A stretch of DNA of 11,655 nucleotides from Bacilli bacterium (GCA_017551465.1 JAFZLN010000004.1:1-11655); one strand, 5' to 3'. Shown: positions 4,988 to 11,655, counted from the stretch's first letter. Numbers and translations: made by a program. Notes: generated by a model from the sequence alone, not told the origin.

Positions 4988-7354
4988 ATGTTTCTAAGAA
5001 TATTAAAAAAAGACTTAAAACGTAAAAAGACAATGAATATCATCATGCTCATATTCATTATTTTAGCGTCCATGTTTGTCGCTAGTGGTCTTAATAACGT
5101 TATTACAATATCTAATGGTACTAATTATTTTTTCCAACAAGCAGGATTAGGAGATTATATTGCCGCAAGAAAAGGTGAAGAAGAATCTCATATCGGATTT
5201 AATGAAATCTTAAGTAGTATTGATGAAGTCAAATCGTATCGTGTTGATGAAGTCATCTACTGTAGCAAAGAAAATGTCTCAAGAGAAAATAATCAAGAAG
5301 CCATTTTCGATAACACATTATTAGTACAAAGCTTAGAAGATAGTGGTCTTAATTATTTTTATAGTAATGATAAAAAGGCCGTAGCAGTTCCAGAAGGACA
5401 TTTTTATTGTTCTTATAGATTTGCTAACGCAAACAAATTAAAAGTCGGCGATAAAGTCATTATTAAAGCCGACACTATCAATCTTGCTTTAGCCTATGAT
5501 GGTGTTCTTAAAGATGCTTTATTCGGCTCAGATATGCTTAGTAATGTCAGGTTCTTTTTAAGTAGAACCGATTATCAAAACTTAAAAAACGATGTTAACG
5601 AAGGTAAGATAGGCGAATTTGCTTATATTGATACCGACGATCTATCCGCTGTGGATGTGGGTTTATCAAAGAAATGCACAACCTTAATGTTCTCTAGACC
5701 AAGAGCCACAATTGAAATGGCCTATATCATGAATATGATTTTGGCTTTCATCACTTTGATCCTTAGTGTCTGTTTAATTATTGTTTCCTTCGTCATATTA
5801 AGATTTACTATTACTTTTACCATCACCGAAGAATATCGTGAGATTGGTGTCATGAAGGCGATTGGTATTAGAGACTTTAAGATTAAGAGTTTATATCTCA
5901 CTAAATATTTAGTGATGGCGGTATTAGGCGCATTAATTGGCTTTGGACTCAGTTTCCCGTTTGCTAGTTTATTGCTTAAGAGTGTAACCAATACAATGGT
6001 GCTCGGTAGTGGTTTAGGAATCTTACCAAATGTTCTCGGCGCTCTCATAGTTATCTTATTAATATTAGGCTTTGCCTATTTAGCCACAGGCGTTGTGAAA
6101 AAAGCCACACCAGTAGATGCAATTAGAAAAGGCCAAACTGGCGAAAGATTTAAAAAGAAATCAAAGCTTAAACTATCTAAGAGCAGAACAAATTCAGTGA
6201 CCTTTATGGCGGTCAATGATGTTCTTAGTAACAAAAAGAAATATTTCACTGTCGCCTCAGTGTTTGCCCTTTGTACAGCCTTTGTGCTCGTGCTCACTAA
6301 CACAGTGAATACAATGAAGAGTGATAACCTCGTTGATTCATTTGCCGCGCGTAGTGACCTATATTTCACTGACCAAGATAAACAAATGTCATTCATGCAC
6401 GAAGGTGGTAACGAAGAACTTAATGAATATATCAGCAAAGTCGAAAAAGATTTAGATGATATGGGTATGCCAGGACATGTCTTCGTAGACGCTCAATACA
6501 TCTTTAAAGTTAAGAGTAATGAAAATGAATATTCCATTACGTTCCAACAAGGTATTGGCACAACGATTGACATGTATACATTTACCAAAGGTAGTGCGCC
6601 ACAAAATATGTATGAAATCGCCATTACTCCAACGATCTCAAATAAGATTGATGCCCATATTGGCGATACTGTGACAGTGGATTATGGTAATGGTCCTATT
6701 CAAGCGACCGTTACTGCCTATTTCCAAAGTATGAATCTAGTGGGGGAAGTGGCCAGAATTCATGAAAGCGTACCAACAAACCTCAAATACTGCACTTCGT
6801 GGATGCCTTTCCAAATCAATTTCGACGATCATCCATCTAACAGTGTTCTTAAAGAACGCAAACAAAAACTAACTGAGTATTTAGGCGACAAAGAGGTGCA
6901 ATTACCATGGGAATTCCAAGCTGATTGTATCGGCGTTGTCCCAACAATGGAAACAGTGCAGAAGTTACTCCTTGCTATCACCATTGTAGTAGTGACCTTA
7001 GTGGTCGTGCTTATGGAACGTTCATTTATCAGTGATGAGAAAAACGAAATCGCCATTCTAAAGGCCGTTGGCTTTAAGGATCGAAGAATCATTCTCTATC
7101 ACATGATAAGGTTTGGTATCGCCTCTTTAATCGCGGTTATCTTCGCTGGTATGGTATCAATTCCACTTACATATCTAACGATAGGACCAATTTTCCAATC
7201 AATGGGTATGTCAAATATGACATTTACGATTAATCCGCTTAGTATCTTCGTTATGTACCCACTAATCGTATTGAGCGCTACATTATTAGTCGCATTTATC
7301 ACATCACTAATTACAAAAACAATTAAGAGTTCTGATACCGCGAGTATCGAATAG
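4988..7354 (+). CDS. ABC transporter permease with two FtsX domains (MacB-type fold)
   Basis: This 788-residue protein is the membrane half of an ABC system, built as two similar halves. Each half has one leading helix (about 16-36 and 419-440), a large external domain (about 40-240 and 445-655), then an FtsX domain of three helices (about 245-375 and 660-780). The short cytoplasmic segments that couple to the ATPase are EEYREIGVMKAIGIRDFKIK (281-300) and DEKNEIAILKAVGFKDRRI (683-701), the hallmark of FtsX/MacB permeases. Such permeases mostly move no solute across the bilayer; they transmit ATPase motion to the outside to extrude lipoproteins or peptides or to control cell-wall enzymes. Eight helices and two external domains differ from BceB (ten helices, one external domain). 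The AAAGGAG site (4969-4975) is 12 bases from the ATG, rather far. The gene follows the kinase by 89 bases and lies 12 bases ahead of its ATPase. Confidence 0.9.
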   Translation: MFLRILKKDLKRKKTMNIIMLIFIILASMFVASGLNNVITISNGTNYFFQQAGLGDYIAARKGEEESHIGFNEILSSIDEVKSYRVDEVIYCSKENVSRENNQEAIFDNTLLVQSLEDSGLNYFYSNDKKAVAVPEGHFYCSYRFANANKLKVGDKVIIKADTINLALAYDGVLKDALFGSDMLSNVRFFLSRTDYQNLKNDVNEGKIGEFAYIDTDDLSAVDVGLSKKCTTLMFSRPRATIEMAYIMNMILAFITLILSVCLIIVSFVILRFTITFTITEEYREIGVMKAIGIRDFKIKSLYLTKYLVMAVLGALIGFGLSFPFASLLLKSVTNTMVLGSGLGILPNVLGALIVILLILGFAYLATGVVKKATPVDAIRKGQTGERFKKKSKLKLSKSRTNSVTFMAVNDVLSNKKKYFTVASVFALCTAFVLVLTNTVNTMKSDNLVDSFAARSDLYFTDQDKQMSFMHEGGNEELNEYISKVEKDLDDMGMPGHVFVDAQYIFKVKSNENEYSITFQQGIGTTIDMYTFTKGSAPQNMYEIAITPTISNKIDAHIGDTVTVDYGNGPIQATVTAYFQSMNLVGEVARIHESVPTNLKYCTSWMPFQINFDDHPSNSVLKERKQKLTEYLGDKEVQLPWEFQADCIGVVPTMETVQKLLLAITIVVVTLVVVLMERSFISDEKNEIAILKAVGFKDRRIILYHMIRFGIASLIAVIFAGMVSIPLTYLTIGPIFQSMGMSNMTFTINPLSIFVMYPLIVLSATLLVAFITSLITKTIKSSDTASIE

Positions 7355-7366
7355 GAGGAAACAAAT

Positions 7367-8125
7367 ATGAGTATTATTGAAACCAAGAATTTATGTAAAA
7401 CATACATCGTTGAAAAAAGACAAAACAATGTCTTAAAAAATGTTAATTTGAAAGTCGAAAAAGGTGAAATGGTCGCTATTATGGGTCCTTCCGGTAGTGG
7501 TAAATCAACTCTCCTATACTGTGTATCTGGTATGGATAAGATTACCTCTGGAGAAGTCATCTTTGATGAAAAAGATATCTCAAAATTAAGTAAGAATGAA
7601 CTATCAGAATTAAGACTTAATAAGATGGGCTTCATCTTCCAACAAATGTTCATGATGAAGAATTTATCTATTTTAGATAATATCTTATTGCCTTCTATTG
7701 AAAGCAAGAAAGAAACCATCTCTCGTAAAGAAAAACTCCAAAGAGCGGAAACGCTCATGAGAAAACTCGGCATTATTGAAGTCGCGGATAACGATATTAA
7801 TGAAGTTTCAGGTGGTCAACTCCAAAGAGCGTGTATCGCGAGAAGTATGATTAATAATCCTGATATCTTATTCGCTGATGAACCAACAGGTGCCCTTAAT
7901 AGACAATCCTCTAAAGAAGTGATGGATGAACTCTGCAAACTAAATGAAGAAGGCACAACCATTATGATGGTCACCCACGATTCTAAAGTGGCCGCGAGAT
8001 GCTCAAGAGTGCTCTATATTATCGATGGACAAATCGCTGGTGAATTTAAAAACGATAATAAAAAGCTTGATCAAAAAGAACGTGAAAGAGCGCTTAATAA
8101 CTGGCTCATGGATCTAGGCTGGTAA
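7367..8125 (+). CDS. ABC transporter ATP-binding protein (MacB/LolD/BceA type)
   Basis: This 252-residue ATPase powers the preceding permease. All motifs are intact: Walker A GPSGSGKST (40-48), Q loop Q92 in FIFQQMF, signature VSGGQLQR (147-154), Walker B ILFADEP (167-173, with D171 and E172), the D-loop region TGALNRQS, and H-loop H204 in MMVTHD. The 'TGALNRQSS' stretch is typical of ATPases paired with FtsX-type permeases. A charged C-terminal extension (about 228-252) ends in WLMDLGW. The strong site AGGAGG (7354-7359) overlaps the end of the permease stop, so the two genes are co-transcribed. The length is normal for the family. A hairpin terminator follows directly, closing the four-gene module. 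The exported or sensed substrate is not revealed by the ATPase. Confidence 0.95.
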   Translation: MSIIETKNLCKTYIVEKRQNNVLKNVNLKVEKGEMVAIMGPSGSGKSTLLYCVSGMDKITSGEVIFDEKDISKLSKNELSELRLNKMGFIFQQMFMMKNLSILDNILLPSIESKKETISRKEKLQRAETLMRKLGIIEVADNDINEVSGGQLQRACIARSMINNPDILFADEPTGALNRQSSKEVMDELCKLNEEGTTIMMVTHDSKVAARCSRVLYIIDGQIAGEFKNDNKKLDQKERERALNNWLMDLGW

Positions 8126-8160
8126 AAAAATAACAGTGAGTTTAATTCTCACTGTTTTTA
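8124..8160. terminator. Bidirectional terminator after the ABC operon
   Basis: AACAGTGAG (8132-8140) pairs with CTCACTGTT (8148-8156), 9 bp around a 7-base loop, with T-rich sequence after it (8155-8159) and seven A's before it (8124-8130). It can stop transcription from both sides. The stop codon of the minus-strand gene lies in the loop, so one stem arm is part of that gene's coding sequence. Confidence 0.85.
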
Positions 8161-8486
8161 ATTTCATTATTGTTTTCTTCTTGCTGCTTTTCGTATTCAT
8201 AAGCTTTAGCAAGAAGTCTTTTCTTTGTGGAAATCTTATGATTATACAAAGCGCTTCTTAAGATGAAACAAGTGATACCACCCACAATCGCTAAAGCGCA
8301 GACGGTGGAGGCAAAGTTACGCGCGGGTTCATTGCCACTAACTAAGAAACAAGCGATAAGTGAGGCTAAGGCAAGGCCCATTAATCCCCAGCCAATACCA
8401 AGGAAGACATTTCTTTGGTAGTAGCAATCATCAATTTCTTTCTTCAACTCTTTAATATCTTGCGTAATTGTTTGTTCGTTTTCCAT
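8142..8486 (-). CDS. Small membrane protein with coiled-coil ends
   Basis: I place the start at the ATG of 8484-8486, giving 114 residues beginning MENEQTITQD. A GTG three codons upstream is part of the ribosome binding site (GAGGTGAT, complement of 8491-8498) and is unlikely to be the start. The protein has a charged helical N terminus (2-24, TQDIKELKKEIDDCYYQRN), two membrane helices (about 27-49 and 57-80) and a charged C-terminal tail rich in Lys, Gln, Glu and Asn (85-114), so both ends are probably cytoplasmic. I recognise no family. It converges on the ABC operon and is divergent from the ion channel gene across a 162-base gap. Its last residues (NSEN) are encoded by the terminator stem. 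Confidence 0.75.
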   Translation of the reverse strand: MENEQTITQDIKELKKEIDDCYYQRNVFLGIGWGLMGLALASLIACFLVSGNEPARNFASTVCALAIVGGITCFILRSALYNHKISTKKRLLAKAYEYEKQQEENNNEIKNSEN

Positions 8487-8617
8487 AAGTATCACCTCAG
8501 GCTATCAAATTAATAATAAACTAGATTCAGTCAAATAAAAAGTTAGAACCGCTAAATATAAATAGTCGCGGAAGTATTCAAAACCCCATAAATACGCGCA
8601 TTTTCTCATGCTAGTCA

Positions 8618-8626
8618 TGATATAAT
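8618..8626 (+). promoter_or_regulatory. Extended -10 promoter of the ion channel gene
   Basis: TGATATAAT is a perfect extended -10 element (TG, one base, TATAAT at 8621-8626). No good -35 box lies 16-18 bases upstream, which extended -10 promoters can tolerate. Transcription would begin near 8633, just before the AAGGAA ribosome binding site, giving a very short leader. A TCATG/CATGA inverted repeat (8606-8610 and 8616-8620) abuts the box and could be an operator. The promoter overlaps an upstream ATG at 8625, which therefore cannot be the start codon. Confidence 0.65.
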
Positions 8627-8648
8627 GACAGCAAAAGGAATACATATT

Positions 8649-10022
8649 ATGAGACTCGAAAAAGCCAAGCGATTTATCGCTGATGTTATTGAGCCTAGAA
8701 AAAAGGCTAGTGCTTTATCAATTATTTACAACGTTTTGATGTCCCTCGTGGTCATCGTTTCATGCGTCTTTGTATTTGTTGATATCTTTACAGCAAGTGA
8801 TTCAAAATGGTCACAAATTGCGGATACGGTTGAAATCATCGCCCTTTGTGTCTTCGCCTTTGAATATCTTTTAAAACTCTTCGTCTCCGAAGTACTTTAT
8901 GAAGGAAAAGGCTGGTTTAAAAGTAAACTTTTATACATTTCATCATTCGATTCGTTCATCGACATCCTCTGCTTCTTATCCATCCTTCTTAACAACATCC
9001 CAACTGAATTTGCCGCCTTGCGTCTATTAAAACTTGTTAAGTTAGCCCGTTTAGTTAAATTGAAAGATGCCGTTAATGAAATCCGTGAACAAGGTGATGG
9101 TGCAGAGCCAAAAGTAGAAAAGAAAGGCTTCCGTCATCGTATCTACACAATTATCGCTAAAGATGAAGAAGGCGATGTGGCGTCAAAGATTTATGATATT
9201 GTTTCCATTATTATCATTCTTTTATCAGTGACCACAATTGCGTTAGATACGTTTGATTTCCCACAAAATGTGAAGAATATTATCTTCATCTTTGAAGTTG
9301 TTTTCACCGTCTTCTTTGCTGTGGAATATATCTTAAGAGTGTGGACCGCGGATTATGAATATCCAAATGTGGATAAAGAACATGCGAAGATGAAATATAT
9401 CTTCTCCTTCTTAGCGATCGTGGATATCTTATCAATCTTACCAATCTTCTTTACATTCTCACCAGATGCAGAAGCAAACTTACCAACCGCTGTAGCAATC
9501 TTAAAGATTTTTAAAATCTTCAGAATCGCGCGTTTACTTAAAATGTCCCGTTATCTTAATGGTATTAACTTATTCGTTCAAGCGATTAAAGCTAAGAAAA
9601 AACAAATCTTCTTCTCGATTTGTATCTTGTTATTCTTAGTCGTCTTATCATCCATCCTCTTATTCTCATTTGAAGATGCCCAAGGCAATGAGCAATTTGA
9701 GAATGGTTTCAGTGGTATAATGTTTGCTATATCAATGCTGACAGGCTTTGGTGAAAGTGACATGGAAGTCATCTCCATCGGTGGTAAAGTGATGGTGGTT
9801 ATCATGATCATCTGTGGTGGCTGTGTGGTTGGTGTTCCTTTAGGAATCATTGGTGAAGAATTCGCTAAAATGGTTTCAAAAGCCGCACAAGATGATGAGG
9901 AAGAAGATAAACCTGATATGTTCAGCGAGTTCTCTGAAAAGTTAACTCTAGAACAAAAGATGGCCATTGTGGCCCAATATAAAGATCAACTTCCACAAGA
10001 GGAAGAAAAGAAAGAAGAATAA
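8649..10022 (+). CDS. Voltage-gated ion channel with tandem voltage sensors and one pore
   Basis: The start at 8649 (457 residues) is preferred: AAGGAA lies 8 bases upstream, and the earlier ATG at 8625 is inside the -10 box. The protein carries two S1-S4 voltage sensors. Sensor 1: S1 about 24-46, S2 57-80 (E72), S3 98-115 (D105), S4 125-139 with R125, K128, K131, R134 and K137 at every third position. A cytoplasmic linker (140-178) follows. Sensor 2: S1 180-201, S2 210-232 (E226), S3 250-268 (D259), S4 286-301 with K286, K289, R292, R295, K298 and R301. Then come S5 (about 319-341), a pore helix, the filter TGFGE (365-369) and S6 (377-400), with GG at 390-391 and a VPLGIIGEEF end like KCNQ channels. 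The tail is acidic. One pore per chain implies a tetramer. The GFG filter suggests K+ selectivity, though it is non-standard. It appears to be a single-gene unit between its own promoter and a terminator. Confidence 0.88.
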   Translation: MRLEKAKRFIADVIEPRKKASALSIIYNVLMSLVVIVSCVFVFVDIFTASDSKWSQIADTVEIIALCVFAFEYLLKLFVSEVLYEGKGWFKSKLLYISSFDSFIDILCFLSILLNNIPTEFAALRLLKLVKLARLVKLKDAVNEIREQGDGAEPKVEKKGFRHRIYTIIAKDEEGDVASKIYDIVSIIIILLSVTTIALDTFDFPQNVKNIIFIFEVVFTVFFAVEYILRVWTADYEYPNVDKEHAKMKYIFSFLAIVDILSILPIFFTFSPDAEANLPTAVAILKIFKIFRIARLLKMSRYLNGINLFVQAIKAKKKQIFFSICILLFLVVLSSILLFSFEDAQGNEQFENGFSGIMFAISMLTGFGESDMEVISIGGKVMVVIMIICGGCVVGVPLGIIGEEFAKMVSKAAQDDEEEDKPDMFSEFSEKLTLEQKMAIVAQYKDQLPQEEEKKEE

Positions 10023-10040
10023 AACTTCTCTAAAAAGCAA

Positions 10041-10073
10041 AATAAAAACGGAGGCCAATGGCTTCCGTTTTAT
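10041..10073. terminator. Bidirectional terminator after the channel gene
   Basis: AAACGGAGGCC (10046-10056) pairs with GGCTTCCGTTT (10060-10070), 11 bp with one G-T pair around a 3-base loop. It has A's before it (10044-10048) and T's after it (10068-10071), so it can serve both the channel gene and the minus-strand histone-like gene, whose stop is 15 bases away. Confidence 0.88.
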
Positions 10074-10084
10074 CTTTCGGAAAA

Positions 10085-10255
10085 CTATTTCTTTTCTTCG
10101 AGGATTTCAGCGCGGCGAACTTTGGCTAATTTAGCAAGTTCCATTAAGGCCTTACGAGCACGGCCACCAGCAGCTTTGTTGCCCTTTTCAACGAATTTTT
10201 CGTTTTCTGCGACGAAAGCTTCGTAAGCAGCTTTAATTTGTTCAACTGTTGACAT
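10085..10255 (-). CDS. Histone H1-like (Hc1-type) small DNA-binding protein
   Basis: The minus strand from the ATG at 10253-10255 to the TAG at 10085-10087 encodes 56 residues beginning MSTVEQIKAAYEAF. The diagnostic part is EKGNKAAGGRARKALMEL (23-40), followed by AKLAKVRRAEI. It matches the 'KGNKAAgtRARKAlleLekl.K..R' core of the Hc1 family, known from Chlamydia Hc1 and from Bacteroidetes histone H1-like proteins. Those proteins bind DNA and help compact the nucleoid. This one has the conserved amphipathic core but only a short, acidic-plus-lysine tail (EEKK), not the long lysine/alanine-rich tail of chlamydial Hc1. AAAGGAAA lies about 10 bases before the start codon. The codons are regular and often GC-ending (GGC, CGC, GCC), which may indicate high expression. 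It is a single-gene unit between the shared terminator and a 191-base divergent gap. Confidence 0.8.
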   Translation of the reverse strand: MSTVEQIKAAYEAFVAENEKFVEKGNKAAGGRARKALMELAKLAKVRRAEILEEKK

Positions 10256-10343
10256 TGTGTATATGTTTCCTTTCTCTATTAATTTATTACAAAAATGGCC
10301 TCTAGCACAATATTTATCGGTTTTTTCTTACTAAGATAGACAA

Positions 10344-10355
10344 TTGTTATAACAA
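10344..10355. repeat. Perfect 12-base palindrome in divergent gap
   Basis: TTGTTATAACAA is a perfect palindrome in the gap between the histone-like gene (minus) and the membrane protein at 10447 (plus). It is 89 bases upstream of the former and 91 upstream of the latter. It could be an operator for either gene; in AT-rich DNA chance cannot be excluded. Apart from this and the plus-strand promoter, I see nothing else in 10256-10446. Confidence 0.35.
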
Positions 10356-10391
10356 AAAATATGACATTTTAGTGTTTTTACTACTTTACAC

Positions 10392-10419
10392 TTGCTCTTA
10401 CACATTTTATCGATAGAAT
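10392..10419 (+). promoter_or_regulatory. Probable promoter of the 10447 gene
   Basis: TTGCTC (10392-10397, 3 of 6) and TAGAAT (10414-10419, 5 of 6) are 16 bases apart. Transcription would start near 10426, shortly before the AAGGAA ribosome binding site (10433-10438). Confidence 0.5.
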
Positions 10420-10446
10420 GAAAGAAAACATAAAGGAATCACCATT

Positions 10447-10791
10447 ATGAGAAAAGCTTCCACAATTCTTTCTTGGCTATTTGGTATAGTTACCGCAGTT
10501 TTTCTAATTATCAAAGGAGCAACGGGCATTCTTACAACTACTGAACGTGGTGAATGCGTAACTTTTTTAGGCACTAATTTTTGTGGTGAAGGTCACATCG
10601 TCCATTACACCCCAACATGGCTATGGGTTATTATCATAATTTTTATTGTTCTTGATTTTGTGGTTTTAATTTTAAGAGAAATCTCTTTGAAAAAAGGCAA
10701 TAAGATTTTGGTTGGTGTTTTGACCATTATTTTCTGCAGCGCTCCAGGTGGAGTCCTGACACTCTGTATCCCAGATTATCAATTATATTAA
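10447..10791 (+). CDS. Small membrane protein with paired cysteines, unknown function
   Basis: This 114-residue protein has three predicted membrane helices: about residues 7-29, 57-77 and 86-106. The loop between helices 1 and 2 (30-56) holds C37 and C46, spaced so that they could form a disulfide if that loop is outside. C97 and C107 are in or near helix 3. The end reads PGGVLTLCIPDYQLY; a 'GG.L.L.IP' ending is common in small uncharacterised membrane proteins of Bacillota. An AAGGAA site lies 8 bases before the ATG. It has its own promoter and terminator, so it is a single-gene unit. No function can be given. Confidence 0.75.
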   Translation: MRKASTILSWLFGIVTAVFLIIKGATGILTTTERGECVTFLGTNFCGEGHIVHYTPTWLWVIIIIFIVLDFVVLILREISLKKGNKILVGVLTIIFCSAPGGVLTLCIPDYQLY

Positions 10792-10810
10792 TAAGAAAAA
10801 TATAGTATTA

Positions 10811-10850
10811 ACAAAGAAATAGCATTAAATTTGCTATTTTTTTGTTTTTT
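10811..10850 (+). terminator. Terminator after the 10447 gene
   Basis: A core stem AAATAGCA (10817-10824) with TGCTATTT (10832-10839) around a 7-base loop extends outward through ACAAAG/TTTTGT (10811-10816 with 10840-10845, one G-T pair) to 14 bp. TTTTTT follows at 10845-10850. Confidence 0.8.
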
Positions 10851-10925
10851 GCTCATTTATTCCTTTTTTCTTTATATATAAACAGGCATAATTAAAACCG
10901 TTGAGTCTATGACAGGAGAGAAATA

Positions 10926-11655
10926 ATGAGAAAGTTTATAGAAGAAACATTACAACCTTACAATTTTCAATTTGACCGCAATAGTGGATATGGCGCCATT
11001 AACGGCTACGAAGTTAATGTCGGCGTTGGTTATGTCGGCCCAACATTCTTACTATCCACTTACCTTCCAATGGAAAAGAAAAAAGAAGTCGCTGCAAGAA
11101 TTTATGCTTTGACTGCTTCCAAAATGCGCGCTAGTGCGTGTGAACAAGGCATCTTATTTAACCTTGCTTCAGCAGGTACAATCTTTACCTACGCAAAAAG
11201 ATTTAATGAATTATTACCATTTGTTTTACAAGCTTTAGAAGAATATCAAGCTCCTAAAAACAATATCTGCCCAATGACAGGTGAAGAATTAAATGAAGAA
11301 AATAGTCGTTTAGTTAATCTTCCGAATTCGACATACAAAGTCCGTATGTCCAATGGTGGTATTGCCACTTTTAACAATAACATTGAAAAGAGCAATGAAG
11401 ATTTCAAAAACGCTCCAAATAATTACGGTAAAGGCTTCCTTGGTATCTTAATCGGTGCTGTTGCCGGTACTGTTTTAACAGTCATTTTTGGCATTTTAGG
11501 TTACATCACCTTCTTTGCCCCAGCTGTTTCCATTCTTTTTGGAACTTTCTTATATAAGAAATTCGGTGGAAAACGCAACTACATGATGATTGTGATGAGC
11601 TTTGTCACAACCTTAGTGTTCATCATCAGTGCTTTCTTTATCGTCTATATGATTA
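10926..11655 (+). CDS. Membrane protein with soluble N-terminal domain (partial, runs off the end)
   Basis: The frame from the ATG at 10926 stays open to the end of the window, giving 243 residues. AGGAG (10914-10918) lies 7 bases upstream. The N-terminal 110 residues are soluble and of mixed alpha/beta character with several aromatic and glycine residues. C115 sits in CPMTGEELNEEN, which resembles half of a 'CPxCG' zinc knuckle with the second cysteine replaced by threonine. Residues 169-193, 195-212 and 218-240 form membrane helices, including a glycine-rich LGILIGAVAGTVLTVIFGILGY and a KKFGGKRNYMM turn. This C-terminal arrangement (glycine-rich helix pair, then 'YKKFGGK') is seen in uncharacterised Bacillota membrane proteins. 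No function can be assigned, and the 3' end is missing. Confidence 0.75.
   Translation, partial: MRKFIEETLQPYNFQFDRNSGYGAINGYEVNVGVGYVGPTFLLSTYLPMEKKKEVAARIYALTASKMRASACEQGILFNLASAGTIFTYAKRFNELLPFVLQALEEYQAPKNNICPMTGEELNEENSRLVNLPNSTYKVRMSNGGIATFNNNIEKSNEDFKNAPNNYGKGFLGILIGAVAGTVLTVIFGILGYITFFAPAVSILFGTFLYKKFGGKRNYMMIVMSFVTTLVFIISAFFIVYMI

Noticed and set aside
7099..7773. A 224-residue minus-strand open frame across the permease/ATPase junction
   Set aside because: It lies opposite two genes with intact FtsX and Walker motifs and has no family signature of its own.
8500..8540. Minus-strand promoter for the small membrane protein (TTGACT followed by TATTAT-like boxes)
   Set aside because: A good -35-like TTGACT exists, but no -10-like box falls at 16-18 bases spacing; the TATTAT lies only about 10 bases away.
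8625..8648. ATG at 8625 as the ion channel start
   Set aside because: This ATG overlaps the TATAAT of the extended -10 promoter, upstream of any transcript start. The ATG at 8649 has an AAGGAA site 8 bases before it.
1..11655. Mobile elements, CRISPR arrays, prophage genes or defence systems
   Set aside because: I found no transposase-like or phage-like protein, no terminal inverted repeats or target duplications, and no regularly spaced repeats. The tRNA has no integrase or duplicated 3' end beside it, so it does not look like an occupied attachment site.

Overview
The window looks like a piece of chromosome from a low-GC bacterium of the Bacillota, probably Bacilli/Erysipelotrichia or the related uncultured 'Tenericutes'-like gut lineages. 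The reasons are the AT-rich DNA, AAGGAG-type ribosome binding sites, TTGACA/TATAAT-like promoters, short intergenic gaps, and gene families typical of that group. TGA ends the first gene and tryptophan is TGG, so the standard code is used rather than the Mycoplasma code. I see no insertion sequence, phage gene, CRISPR array or rRNA.

Layout. 1-412: the 3' end of rimO (ribosomal protein S12 methylthiotransferase, TRAM domain), with a small two-helix membrane protein coupled to it by an ATGA overlap. 447-600: a complete single-gene transcription unit for an atypical tRNA-Thr(GGT), with its own promoter, encoded CCA and terminator. 642-1217: an unrecognised membrane protein. 1265-2853 (minus strand): a three-gene operon read padR, membrane protein, GNAT acetyltransferase. 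2854-3025: a divergent control region with repeats. 3026-8125: a two-component system (OmpR-type regulator and histidine kinase) followed by an FtsX/MacB-type ABC permease and its ATPase, with a candidate regulator-binding direct repeat just before the permease. 8142-8486 (minus): a small coiled-coil membrane protein. 8649-10022: a voltage-gated ion channel with two complete voltage-sensor domains ahead of one pore. 10085-10255 (minus): a 56-residue histone H1-like (Hc1-type) protein. 10447-10791: a small membrane protein. 10926-11655: the start of another membrane protein that runs off the end.

How the parts fit together. The regulator, kinase, permease and ATPase form a classic envelope-stress or peptide-response module: the kinase should sense something at the membrane and the regulator should switch on the permease/ATPase pair. 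The divergent padR operon may share the control region. The other genes are mostly single transcription units separated by hairpin terminators, several placed so that they can serve convergent genes on both strands.

The most unusual items are the channel, with its voltage-sensor/voltage-sensor/pore architecture and a non-standard TGFGE selectivity filter, and the tRNA-Thr(GGT), which has all visible threonyl identity bases but a C at T-loop position 55 and other departures from the consensus. Most of the rest is ordinary core or accessory chromosome.
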